64,000 bases of DNA, taken from NCBI GenBank assembly GCA_022496805.1, contig CM040092.1, positions 20,230,113-20,294,112 of the forward strand, written 5' to 3'. The notes beneath the pieces are model-generated. The model did not search any database, had not been told where the DNA came from, and saw only the letters and a list, made by a program, of their open reading frames with translations. A program made the translations under genes and the position numbers. Every line of letters begins with the position of its first letter. Position 1 is the stretch's first letter. Source of the DNA: Pohlia nutans (taxonomy: Eukaryota; Streptophyta; Bryopsida; Bryales; Mniaceae). This document shows, piece after piece, positions 1-10,585 of the stretch.

Positions 1-281
1 CTAAGTGCAGTGATTTTTGGAGATTTTTTGGTTGCTTGATTTTAGTAGTTGACTTTTTCAAGAGCACTTTTAGACTAAAATCTTCAAAATTTTGGGTGGA
101 ACACTACAACATGAAATGAGGCATAAAAATTTCACAAACCGTCCCCTTTCTAATCGGATCACACATGCACAAAGCTAACTTCCCATAAAAGTTTTAGTAA
201 AAAATCCACACTGCAAAAAGTGCATGATGGATGAGAAATTGGAGTTCAAATCCGTACATCATGCAAAACATTAGGGGTTAA
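1..281. mobile_element. TTAA-ended element, family B (right half, cut by window edge)
   Basis: This is the right half of a repeat whose full copies lie at 12669-13245, 29788-30365 and 44908-45475. It ends in TTAGGGG-TTAA at 271-281. It holds no open frame. The remaining bases to 475 are the 3' flank of the transporter gene, where I see nothing else. Confidence 0.75.
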
Positions 282-475
282 ATGAGTTCCAAACCAAAAT
301 GCCACAATGCTAAATAGTTCTCTTGAATCAAGAACGTCCAAGAATGTACTTTTCGATTCATCACATGGTTCACATTAAATGTACATTATGGTTTATAACC
401 TTTTCGCTCTCAACCAAAGAAAATTTGCATTGCATGGAGTGGTCAATTTAGCATTATGAAAATTGATCTGGTGGT

Positions 476-3400
476 TTAGGAGGAATCCTCAACCGAGTCA
501 GTTAAAGCTCTTCCTCCAGTCTCCACTGGAAAAAACATGACTGCAATGCCAGCCACCACAGGCACTGCTGAAAACAATGAAACTGCCAATCCCAGTTGAC
601 AATTCCTCACTAAGTCCACGGCTACCAATGGGCACAAAAGGCCGCCAATTCTAGCAATGGCATTAGCAATGCCTAACCCTGTAGAGCGGGTGTTGGTTGG
701 ATACACCTGCACAAAAGAAAAAGCAATGTCCTTTATCAACTAAGGTTGGATGTCCTAAAACCACCAACTTAAGAAATATGGCCTCATTTTAACAAGGTTA
801 TTTATGAGAAATATTTTTCAGTCATTTGGAAGAAGATTTCTCACGGAATGCACAAATTTTCGCAATTTAATTCCCAATATTCAAATTGATACAAATTTTC
901 GCAGTGAAAAGAACTTCGTGACCCAAATCAAACCTCTAGGTTTCCCCATGTCCACACCATGTGGTATAATTTTCACTCATAATGATACCCAAAACCACCA
1001 ACTACTTCTTCGCAATGCTTGGTATGCCATTAGTTTACTTGAATAGTGAAATTGGTGGTTTTGAGTCTCAATTGTGGTGGCCCCAAGAAAACTCTACATG
1101 CCATAATTGATGGTTTTAGAACATCCAACCTTAAATAGCACTAGCTTGTCACCTTTTGAAAAACTACACCAAAATACTGTGGCCTATGGTATTTACGAGA
1201 GGCTTTACCAATAATTATTTTTCCAAAACACTGGTAAAATTCATCCAAATCTCATGAAAAATTGTTCAAACGGATGAGAATTTGTCCAAATGGATGAATG
1301 TACCCACGCCATTCACGCACCCACAGTATATGGTGATTTCAGTGTACAATTTTTAAATAAGATCAAAACTTTGACATGCGAAGACAATGGCTCATTGGTT
1401 CGAAGATCTCTCACATGTTTAAGACCAAGGTGTCATGGATTCTTTTTCATGTCCAATGCAAAGGATTCTCTAGAATGTTATGAGAGATGGGATAGCTAAC
1501 ATCTCATATCGTGAAAGAATTGAAGAGAAAGAAAGATGAAAGCTACAACACTTAACCCTCTCTAAATGCATTGCCTCAGGGCGAAAATGGACAACTTAAC
1601 ATGTGAGTTGTCCAATCAGATGTGTACAAAACATGACAGTTTCTATACTGGGAATGTGCAATTAGAGAGGGCTGAGCGTCCTTGGCTGCAAATACACCAG
1701 GAACATTCATGACCTTTGTATGGGAATGCCAATGTCCATGAGAGATAATACTCCCTATCTGGAAATAACTATCTTAGTTTTGGCGTGTTTTAACTTAACG
1801 GTTTTTTTGGGCAAAAAAAGTCGTCTCAATACTCAAAAAATGGTCTATCTTTAATAGTATCTTTAATAGTACCAATAGTATGTAGTTTTTGTGTCACTTT
1901 CATTGTCCGCCCCATTTGAAGTGGACAGGGCTCACGTTTGAAGTATAAAACAGAGAGGACAAATATTACAAAAAAAACAATGCCAAAAACTAGGATAATT
2001 ATTTCCAGACAAGGAAAATGTTGAAGAAATCTATGCATCAGGAATTTAGGACCCTACAGATTTTAAACAATTTCTGTGCAATATCCGATATTTCATGGAT
2101 TTGTACATTTTTCACATGGATTCTGCACGGATTTCGCGCTAATTCCGCACTGATTCTGTACTTTATTAGATAACGAAAAGAATGAATGTAGAAGCCGTGT
2201 GGATTCAGTGCAGAATTAGCGCGAAATCTGTGCGAAATCCGTGCGAAAAATGTACGAACCCATGAAATAACGGATGTCGCACGGAAATCGTTAAAAATCA
2301 GTGAGGTCCTAAATTCTTGATGCCATGATGAAGAAGAAAGGAGGTCACTGAGGACGGAGACATACCTCAGGTGCATAGATGTAGAGAACCGTAAAGGCGC
2401 CCATGATGCAAGCACGAGCACCGAATAGAAGAAACGTGGTGAGATTAGTTGGCTGTACGTGTACCAATGGCAAAAGAAAGGCACCACAGAGCGTAAACAA
2501 TGTTGCCATGGAGCGCTTCCTACCCCACCGATCAACAATATATGCTGCCACCGCCAACCCTGGAAGCTCTGTCACACACAGAAAAACAGTAAATATCATA
2601 ATGATACCAACTCATGGAGAATAATATTCAGCTCTTGAAACAACAAGCGATACAACACTCTTTGACAATCCTCTGGGCCAATTCTGAACATTGTCCCATC
2701 CATCTGAACAAACTATTACACCGTACTTGCGTATGGAGTCTTTTGTTTTAGCATTAACCTCAACCTCTAGTTGTGCCCTTCTAATCTTCAACAAAGCCTA
2801 ATTCCAGCAAAATTTGCTTTAAGAGCATCCGTACTACCCTCCCTTCAATTCACCTCTTGACCACTATCATCACATGGTGTCACAAGCAATCGTCTCCACA
2901 CCCTTGAATCGCTATGTGTCCCTCAATTAGTTCGTGAACTAATCACAATCACTATACATGGGTGATCATTATTGTTCATCGACCTAAGATACCGAGCCCT
3001 TTCTTAAATTAACTATAGAGGGATGGATTTAGATATCACTATATCGTGCTCATATTCCGTGGCTCTCTCACCCACACTGAATTTTTAGCATTAAATACAA
3101 GTAATTTTCCTTTAGTTTGCATCATTCTTTAGCCCTTGTAAGCCTGCACCCTTTTCTTTGGACATCAGAATCAGCATCATCGCATTTTGACATGACTCAC
3201 CCAAGGCTTGTTGGCTTTCTGAACTTGAACTTTGTTAACCCCTGAAGGACCAAGAAGCCTGAACTGCGCCTCGTGTTTTTGTTTTAGCAGTTTTGAGTGG
3301 GTCCTATGTAGACTTCTTTTTATTTCTTTGTTTATTTTTTTTGACCGACACATGTGATGTTCTTCACTGATTCTAGTAATATAAAAATTTGATTCTATTT

Positions 3401-6400
3401 GAATTCTATTATTTTCACAATATGATCTACTGAATTTGTCATTTTAGATCCATGAATCTTTGGTCCTTCAGGGGTTAAGCATTCTTCTTCTGCCATACAA
3501 CTTCGGTTGGCTCTTTGTTATGTTACTAATGGCAAGATAACATGCAAACTTAATATAAACCATTTGATAAATTCAGATTCTTGGGTGCAACAGTAGACTT
3601 CTAAGAAATGTTATAACAGTAAAATGAAACTGTTTCAGTATGAATGTGATCACTGGCCTTCCAATGAAAAGATTCTCTTGATGTTGGCTAAAAAACAGTC
3701 TAATTTTTTATTATTGAAAACCATGTTTTATATATATACAGAAAGCCTGTGACATACATACATACATACCTCCAATGCTGGAAACAAAAACATTCCGATA
3801 CAGTGAGTCGCTATCGGATGCTGCAGAGATGATATGAGCAGCTGCCTCCGCAGGCCTGCAAATGGTATCTCCACCGCTTAATTGTGAAGTCAGCAACACA
3901 AGCCCGTAGTACGTAAATGCATTGGCGAAGAAAACAGACCAAAGAAGGAGTGTAGAGGAGAGCAGGGGTGGCGACAGGAGGGAGGAGAAATTGGAAAATA
4001 CTTGATCTAATAAACCCCTTGTCTTCTTTGCAACTGTATATGAATTCTCCTGAGTCACGGAGTGTTGCTGTTCCAAAAGACTGGTTTCATCAAGAGCAAC
4101 CATTTCCACAGAAGATGGACCTCTGTTCTTCTTATTATTATTATTATTATTAATACCGGGGTCTCCAAGCAGCAGCGGTTGCTGTGTTTGGACTAATAGT
4201 CTTCCTGGAGGAAGTGCCTTACAGTTCACCTTCGCCATCTGTTGAAGAATCTTGAAGGCTTTCTCTGATTCTCCTTTGGCAGCTAGATACCGCGGACTTT
4301 CGGGAACAATGGAGTAGAACAAGAGCAAGATTGCAAGTGGCACCGACGATAGACCCAGAAGCCACCTCCAGCCCAAAGTGGGCATCACAGCCTGTACCAC
4401 AACCCAAAAAACAATCCCTATCAACGTCTTCATTCTAAAGAATAACTACACCTTAACCCCTAATGGGACAAGGATTCATAGTTTTCAAATGACAAATTCA
4501 ATCAATCATCTCGTTAAAAATATAATGCAAATGAGACCAAACTCTATATCATTGAAGAACATTGCATGTGTTGGTAAAAAGAAAAATGAAATTTAACAAA
4601 AGGAAGTGTACAAAAGACCTACTCAAAACTGCTAAAAAAAACACATGAGGCCTGATTCAGGCTTCTTGGTGCTTTAGGGGTTAATGCTCAAAGAACAGTG
4701 ATCTTCGCACAAGAAACACTACCAGCCTTAAAACAACTGGTGCAGGCAAAGTGGTTTTTCGCAAAGCAATTGCAATGTGGAATTTAGATGAAATACATGT
4801 CAAAGCTATACCTTAATACTGAAGAAACATAACAAAAAAAACACGATTAGGTGATGTTTGCACAAGAAGAACTACAAGCAAATTGGCCTTAAACAACTAG
4901 TGAATACAGTCATTTTTTAGAAAGCAATTGCAATTTGGAAATCAGACGAAAATACCTGTCAGAGCTACTCAAAAAACACAATCAAAATACAAAATCAGTG
5001 ATCTTCGCACAAGAAATACTACAAGAAAACTGGCCTTAAACAAACTGCTGATTGCAACTGCAAACGCAGTTGATTTTCAGAAAAGCGCCTGTCAAAGATA
5101 AAATTCCTGTCAAAGTCTCAACAAACAGGTTCTTTAACCTCTAAAGGACCAAGAAGCCCAAATTGGGCCTCATGTTTTGTGTAGCAGTTTTGAATAGGTC
5201 CGATGTAGACTACCTTATATCCAAATTTGTTTGTCTTCTGAAATCCACACATGCAGTGTTCTTCATTGATTCCAGTGATATAAAATCTGGTCCTATCTGA
5301 ATTATATTTTTCACAATATGATCGATTGACTTTGTCATTCTAAGACTTTGAATCCTTGGTCCTTTAGGGGTTAAGGAAAAAAATCAAAAGCATCCCAATT
5401 TGGTGAAGATGGAGAAGATGGACTCACCCACGCAAGTGATGCTTCGAGAATTGAACCCAAAGTCCAGAACAAGGAGATGATGACCATCCAGAGGCCTCGA
5501 TTTGCAGATGGTACAAACTCCATGAACCAGGCAGAGACGACCGGTCCTCCACCGAGCCCAACGCCAACCAACCCTCGAAGCAGCATGAGTGTGAGATAAT
5601 TCGGAGACGTCGCACTCAATAAGCCAGCACCGAACGTCAAAACTGCAGTTGCAAAAAAACCAAACCTGCAAAAAAAACAAAAAACAGTCTGGCCATCATT
5701 TGGAGTTTGTACAAAACTGATTCTAGCTATTAAAGACTTTTGAAACATCGCCAATTTAGATTTCACAGGTCAACGCAACAAGCTTAAAATTTGAAACTTG
5801 GGTAAGATGACAAGCTTAAATAATCTATTGCATTTAGGACACCTTCTCACGCATTTGATGTAAGAAAAGTCCAATCCACCTCAAGAGAACCTTGTTATCA
5901 CAAATATTTTTAGCATGCCACATAGGAGCCATGTAAGCACCTCCCCTCAAGTTCATTCTGATTACTTGGACTACACTAAAATTGTGATTTAGTGTCCGGG
6001 ACACTATTTCTCAACACAAACACTATTTGAGATATAAAAAAAATTTACTGTAAAATTTTAAATGATAAAGACTTCAAGTAAACCTTATGGATGTGGTGTT
6101 CCAATGACGAATGGCAACTTCATAATAAACATGGCATGCCAACTCATCACTTGGAAGGAACATGGTACTCTCAATGGAAGTGGGAATGACAAGTGGCAAA
6201 CTCCTATGTACTGTAGGGACACTATTTCTCCTCACCTTTGAACGAACTGTGGTAAAAGACATCAATTCTCATTGGACACTAAACTATATCACAAATTTAG
6301 TGTAGTGTAGAGTCTACATTGAACAAATCGTGGTAAAACCAAAAAAAAAAAAAAAATCTACACCAATCAAGGTGTAGGATTTCTTGTTGTCTCAACCTCT

Positions 6401-7047
6401 GTCATCTAAAGGATTGTTGTCGGATTGTTGCTTCAACCTCTGTGACCCTGGCCTTTCATGGTTGGACTTTTGAAGTTGAAAGCGAATCACATCAAAAGAT
6501 AGACTAACAAAAGCTTAGCCCCTAAAAGGACCAAGAAGCCCAAATTTGGGCTCCATGTTTTTTTAACATTTTTGAGTAGTCCTATTTGGACTTCCTCTTC
6601 TTCAATTTTTTTATTTTTTTACCAACACATGCAATGATCTCCACTAGTTCTGGTGATATAAAATTTGGTCTCATCTGAATTCTATTATTTTCACAATATG
6701 ATCAATTGAATTTGTCATTTTAAAACTCTGAATCCTTGATCCTTTAGGGGTTGGGAGTAGTAGAAAATATACCGTCGGCCCTTTGCATCAGAAAGGGCAC
6801 CCCAAGAGTAAGCTCCAATCATCATGCCTCCAAAGACTACACTGGCGATTAAGCTTTCTTCACGACCTGTGAGGCCCCATTCACTTTGCACTGCAGGCCC
6901 AACGAAAGAGAGCAGCATCATCTCCATCGCTTCTGCAGTCCATGACATTCCAGCATACGCCAGCAGCCATCCCTGGTAAGCCCCGAAACCCGCCTGCTTG
7001 ATAGCATCCTCCACCGTGAAAGTCACAGTGTCATCCACCTCTTCCAT
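476..7047 (-). CDS. OCT7: NiaP/OCT7-type major facilitator transporter (nicotinate / organic cation), 5 exons
   Basis: Exons on the minus strand are 7047-6773, 5665-5428, 4391-3770, 2568-2366 and 706-476. All junctions are GT/AG and the phases close to 522 aa plus TAA. The start is the ATG at 7047; the frame is open a little further upstream but only from a TTG. The protein is a 12-segment MFS carrier. Loop motif A (GALSDAKGRR) is at about residues 83-92, PESPRYL at 201-207, a second-half DRWGRK at 392-397, and FPVETGGR at 505-512 near the C-terminus. Conserved stretches such as AEAMEMMLLSFVGPAVQS and YAPEVYPTNTRSTGLG match the plant family that includes Arabidopsis NiaP (OCT7), which imports nicotinate for NAD salvage; substrate here is inferred from family only. 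The cytoplasmic loop between helices 6 and 7 has an Asn6 tract (252-257) encoded by an ATT microsatellite at about 4131-4156. Introns are crowded with short transposons. Confidence 0.9.
741..1134. mobile_element. Inverted-repeat MITE, family N
   Basis: Lies in the last intron of the transporter gene. The left end (TAAGGTTGGATGTCCTAAAA) is matched in reverse at the right end (TTTTAGAACATCCAACCTTA), and the arms continue inward with CCACCAA/TTGGTGG-like pairs. There is no coding frame. I saw one copy only. Confidence 0.7.
1166..1347. mobile_element. Inverted-repeat MITE, family M (copy 1)
   Basis: Ends ACACCAAAATACTGTGG and CCACAGTATATGGTGATTTC are imperfect inverted repeats. A reversed relative lies at 54210-54405, sharing the ATCCAAAT/ATTTGGATGAAT core and the (A)GTAAAGCCTCTC or GAGAGGCTTTAC stretch. 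No open frame. Confidence 0.6.
1547..1680. mobile_element. Small hairpin MITE, family I (copy 1)
   Basis: Ends (ACACTTAACCCTCTCTAAATG and ATTAGAGAGGGCTGAGCGT) are inverted repeats of each other and match the element at 44407-44550. It sits in the transporter's last intron. Confidence 0.6.
1751..2013. mobile_element. Stowaway-like MITE (copy S1)
   Basis: Begins TA-CTCCCTATCTGGAAATAACT and ends with its reverse (ATTATTTCCAGACAAGG), with the last bases decayed. Inner sequence (AAAACGTGAGC-type block, TATGTAGTTTTTGTGTCAC) is shared with copies at 7274, 41900 and 47057. The family's TA target and CTCCCT ends are typical of Tc1/mariner-related Stowaway MITEs. Confidence 0.75.
2039..2323. mobile_element. 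Long-hairpin MITE, family P
   Basis: The two arms, starting GGAATTTAGGACC and ending GGTCCTAAATTC, pair across nearly the whole 285 bp. They include repeated AATTCCGCAC/GCGAAATC motifs. The element lies 43 bp from the 3' edge of transporter exon 4, inside the intron. Confidence 0.75.
3235..3478. mobile_element. TTAA-ended element, family A (A1)
   Basis: A 244-bp unit, TTAA-CCCCTGAAGGACCAAG to CTTTGGTCCTTCAGGGG-TTAA, in the third transporter intron. Terminal inverted repeats are about 17 bp. Internal sequence (TGATCTACTGAATTTGTCATTTTA) is shared with the other A copies. Confidence 0.8.
4453..4684. mobile_element. TTAA-ended element, family A (A5, reversed)
   Basis: TTAACCCCTAATGGGACAAGG to TTGGTGCTTTAGGGG-TTAA, 232 bp. 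It lies in the second transporter intron just upstream (transcript sense) of exon 3 and is opposite in orientation to A1 and A2. Confidence 0.75.
5134..5374. mobile_element. TTAA-ended element, family A (A2)
   Basis: TTAACCTCTAAAGGACCAAG to CCTTGGTCCTTTAGGGG-TTAA, 241 bp. It lies in the second transporter intron, 54 bp downstream (transcript sense) of exon 2. Confidence 0.8.
5970..6305. mobile_element. Inverted-repeat MITE, family L (copy 1)
   Basis: Ends carry TACACTAAAATTGTGATTTAGTGTCC and its reverse near 6275-6305 (first 20 bases of arm: TACACTAAAATTGTGATTTA). The second copy is at 42418-42740. Both contain GGACACTATTTCT next to each arm. No open frame. Confidence 0.65.
6515..6754. mobile_element. 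TTAA-ended element, family A (A3, ends eroded)
   Basis: Same body as A1/A2. The left target is TTAG and the right is TTGG, so both flanking tetramers have mutated. It touches the 3' side of transporter exon 1 (exon edge 6773). Confidence 0.7.
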
Positions 7048-7149
7048 CTGCGTGCCACTACCCCAAGGCAACAATATAAAATTAGCTCGTTGTAGATGTA
7101 TATCAATTCTAAAAATTTGCGTAATATCACCATCACTTGCTGGGTGCTC

Positions 7150-7558
7150 TTAACCCAGAAGCCCTCATGTATTTTTAACTGTTTTGAGTTGGAGCCCCTT
7201 TTGTCCAGATTTACTTTTTTTTTTACCAACACGTGCAATTTTCGGTGATACAAATTTGGTCCCATCTGAATTACTCAGAAATAACTGTCCTAGTTTCGGC
7301 AAAAGCCGTCTCAGTACTCGAAAAAAATGGTCTATCTTTAACAGTAGTATGTAGTTTTTGTGTCACTCTCATTGTTCGCCCCGTTTGAAGAGGACATGGC
7401 TCATGTTTGAAGTATAAAACATAGGACAAAAACTAGAAAAAAAACAAATGCCAAAAACTAGGACAATTATTTCCGGACAGAGGGAGTATATTTTTCACAA
7501 TATGATCGATTGGATTTGTCATTTTAAAACCATCAATCCTTCGTCATTTAGGGATTAA
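7150..7558. mobile_element. TTAA-ended element, family A (A4), split by a Stowaway MITE
   Basis: The left part is TTAACCCAGAAGCC...ATCTGAATTA. The right part resumes TATTTTTCACAATATGATC and ends CATTTAGGGA-TTAA. The interruption is the Stowaway element at 7274-7496, bounded by TA. It lies in the presumed 5' leader intron of the transporter. Confidence 0.7.
7274..7496. mobile_element. Stowaway-like MITE (S2) nested in A4
   Basis: Flanked by TA on both sides (7272-7273 and 7497-7498). The right end is TTTCCGGACAGAGGGAG. The left end has lost about 10 bp of the matching arm (CTC-AGAAATAACTGTCCTAG). Inner blocks match S1, S3 and S4. Confidence 0.75.
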
Positions 7559-7855
7559 TATCATCCTCCACTTAGCTATTCATTCTACAGTCATAGACTC
7601 TGATTTCCTTGTATTCATTATTGCACAAACCCTAAAGAACTTTGGTTTTAGGTGATGACAGATGTACTACGGACCCAACCCAAAAAGAAGAAAAGAAAAA
7701 GGACCTTTTTTGACAGACTCTGAATCTTTGACACATGGATTGGTGAACTACGAACTGATCTGCAAAGTTTTTTCTGATGAAGGAGAGAGATGATTTTGAT
7801 TCAGGGACAAGAAATGTTGCCAACTGAACAACGGAAACTCTGTAGAAGCACTCAC

Positions 7856-8134
7856 CTTGTAATTGCAACTGGCAGATCATTTGAGCTACAAGGAGGCCCT
7901 TGCTTGGACAAACCCCTGCCCAAGCATCTCCTTCGTAAAATGGTACCACCAACCTGCAAAAGGCTACTATTGCGCAGTTTCCGAGGTTGAGGAATTCGCC
8001 TGTGTTGCTTAGGGCTTGAATATTGTCGACAATTGGTAGAGAAACAGGAGGGCGACCACTCAGAAAGAGGATAGGCTTGCGTGAAACAGAAAACAGGGCT
8101 TGTCAACCCACCCTTCATTGGAAGAGAGCTTGTC
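7856..8134 (-). other. Possible 5' leader exon of the transporter, or first exon of an unknown plastid-targeted gene
   Basis: A strong donor (ACAAG|GTGAGTG) is at 7856/7855. An acceptor-like GGCACGCAG lies directly before the transporter ATG at 7047, so this may be a spliced leader exon. The segment also has a frame from an ATG at about 8118 that stays open to the donor (roughly 87 codons). It is rich in Ser, Arg and Pro and nearly free of acids, as in a transit peptide. Joined to the transporter exon that frame stops after a few codons, so it is not the transporter's N-terminus. Confidence 0.3.
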
Positions 8135-8569
8135 AATGCAGGTTGGCTTAATCATCAATGCAAACTCCCTTCTGAGCTCAACACCCCCTGCAAGAAGAGC
8201 GAGTGTGTCAACACCCTAATGTTCAACAATTACATGCATATGAATACCAGCCAAAAACTGATCATATGAATACCAGCCCTAAACAAGCAATGCTAAGACT
8301 TATAATCAATGTATCACGTAAACCTGACAAGTTGATTGATTAGGGTTTACCCATGAATTAGGGTTTCTCGTCTTGGAATGGGATTTAGGACACACAGGTG
8401 ATTCGGCAACTTGATGTCAAATTATTTTTATTTATTTTCCCAACCTACTCAAATTCATCTCACAACACCAAACGCTCCTCTCACATTGAGGAAAACCACA
8501 GGTACATCAAAAAATAATATAAATCCGCTCAAGTTTCAAACGAAGCAAAAGTTTTCTGCCTTCATGGAA

Positions 8570-9105
8570 TTATTCTACTGATAGCAATTATCTGCTGGGT
8601 GAGGTAGAGGATACTAAAACCTGATCCCGTCTCCTATTGACTGACCCCTGCAACTCATCTCTTCTATTAAACACTTCAATCAGCAACCATTCTGTGTAAG
8701 GCTAATAATCTCTATAACCACTACACATGTACCAAGGATTCATGGTTTTAAAGTGACAAATGCAATTGATTATATTGTGAAAAATATGAGATCAAATTTG
8801 ATATCACTAGAATCAGTGAAGAACATTGCATGCGTAGTCAAACAACAAAAAAAAAATTGAACAAAAAAGAGTCCACATAGGACCTACTCAAAACATGATA
8901 CCCAATTTGGGCTTCTTAGTCTTTAGGGGTTAAATTAAAATGGAATTTTCTACTATCCCTTCTACAACCTCCCACTTTAAATGATTTCATCTCCCACTTT
9001 AAATGATTTCATAAGCCAATGATAAAACACTTTCCTCTCAAGAGAGTTTGGCTCTTGTAGTAATCTCCCAATGAAAGCACACTCCTACATATTGGTTAAA
9101 GTCAG
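8570..9105 (-). repeat. Dispersed repeat Q (copy Q3, reversed) carrying a family A insertion
   Basis: Read on the minus strand, this matches 41842-42866 and 40715-40960: TTTAACCAATATNTAGGAGTG, then AAACTCTCTNNAGAGGAAAGTG, then GTGGTTATAGAGATTATTA. The family A copy at about 8726-8933 interrupts it. No reading frame stands out. Confidence 0.5.
8726..8933. mobile_element. TTAA-ended element, family A (A6, left end eroded)
   Basis: The body runs ACCAAGGATTCATGGTTTTA to CTTAGTCTTTAGGGG-TTAA. The left terminus is no longer CCCCTAA. It is nested in repeat Q3. Confidence 0.65.
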
Positions 9106-9440
9106 TGCAGTATTCTCAACCTTACATCGAGAGAATCGGGGAAAAAACAAGACGAAATTCAAAGTTCAATCAGTACCGAGATTCTCTGAGACATACCGAA
9201 AGCGCAATTGGACATGTAGAAGCGCAGCAATTCAAGTAAAGCGATTGAACAAACGATTCGGACACCGTGAGTGCAGACATGGAGCAATTGATGCATCGTT
9301 CTTCATGCGCTGTAATGTGATTGTGTGCGAAAATGGGTTGCATCCACATGGCAAAGCAGGATTGTGACACATTGTAGTGGGCGGATTTCAATGGCGATGA
9401 GCGACGATCAAGAGCGACGATGCAATTGCTGTGCTATGTG

Positions 9441-9740
9441 CTGAGTCCCCGTTCACACTTGCTTTCAGGCTTACTCGCTTTATCCGCATTTGAGACATAT
9501 TCACGCGGGAACTCTGTACAAAGCAAGTGTGAACGGGGACCCTGCATGAAGCAAGTGTGAACGGGGAACTTGCGCAGAGTCTCCGTTCACACTTGCTTGT
9601 GTGCAGAGTCCCCGTTCACACTTGCTTTGTGCAGAGTCCCCGTTCACACTTGCTTTGTGCAGAGTCCCCGTTCACGCTGGCTTTCAAGTTTACTCGCTTT
9701 ATCCGCATTTGAGACGTGTTCACACGGGAGCTCAGTTATG
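9441..9740. repeat. Cluster of direct and inverted GTTCACACTTGCT repeats
   Basis: The motif GTCCCCGTTCACACTTGCT occurs forward near 9446, 9580, 9609, 9636 and 9664 and reversed near 9522 and 9550. A longer unit (gttcac...TTACTCGCTTTATCCGCATTTGAGAC) at 9446-9515 recurs at 9664-9735. The forward and reverse copies can fold into hairpins. There is no gene in 8935-9440 or here; several short frames overlap on both strands without coding character. Confidence 0.7.
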
Positions 9741-9821
9741 TCATTGTAACAACAAAGGCACTCTAAAAAAATTCACATTTTCTTTTTAAAGCAAGAAAAT
9801 TTAAACTTTTTTGGCACAATC

Positions 9822-10080
9822 TAAATCCCCTCGGACGTTAATGCAAGCACTTCACCCATAGGCCCCATTTTTTGAAATTTCCATTTTGGGCACCCTAGGG
9901 TCTTTTTTTGGCAAATGTTTTTGCAAATTTGGGGCCTACAGTCCAAATTTGGTCTACGGGGACCCCCTTGGGAATTTAAAACCCTTGGAAGAGGGGGTTA
10001 TTTTTTAAGGTGGGCCCTACATGTTCAAAATAGGGGCCAATTTTTGTCCTCTTTCATTAACGTCCAAGGGGATTTAGAGA
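9822..10080. mobile_element. Inverted-repeat MITE, family T
   Basis: Left CTAAATCCCCTCGGACGTTAATG and right CATTAACGTCCAAGGGGATTTAG are a near-perfect 23-bp inverted pair (first 20 bases of the left arm: CTAAATCCCCTCGGACGTTA). The interior is G/T-rich on one half and C/A-rich on the other. From 10081 to 10585 I see no feature. Confidence 0.7.
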
Positions 10081-10585
10081 AACTCCTATCCCGCTCACCA
10101 AAAGTTGACGTCTCAAACTCCCATTGGTTGTCGACACACCAATACCCCGCATAACTTGGTATCATCCTCTCAGATTCTTACCTACCACTTTTCGTTCCTA
10201 CCGACCTCCATAACTTGAAAAGTCTCTAGCAGTTGTTCGATAGATGAAAGAAATTGTAGCGGATGCCTTGACGGATGACGAATACTGTAGCGGTGACATT
10301 GATGGATGTTTTTTTATTTGTAACAGAGAATATTATGGATGAATAATATTGTAACAACCAGTATGATGAATGAATGATTCAAAAAAATACTAATACAATG
10401 AAGACATAAACGTGTATGCATATGAAACTGACACATATTCATCAATATTTGATTCATTGAAAATATACATTTTCTCAAAAATCAGTGTATATAGTAGGGT
10501 GAAAAGTTTCGTAGTAAAAAATCTATACAAAGTATTGATTGCACATCAGTCAAAAGGTTGCAAAATCTAATACTTTCAAACGTAT

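Noticed and set aside
7023..7074. Extending the transporter N-terminus upstream of 7047
   Set aside because: The extra codons begin at a TTG, not ATG, and an acceptor-like AG lies directly before the ATG at 7047.
9071..9391. Overlapping frames of 98 and 73 codons on opposite strands
   Set aside because: No coding character, no splice context and no recognisable motif.
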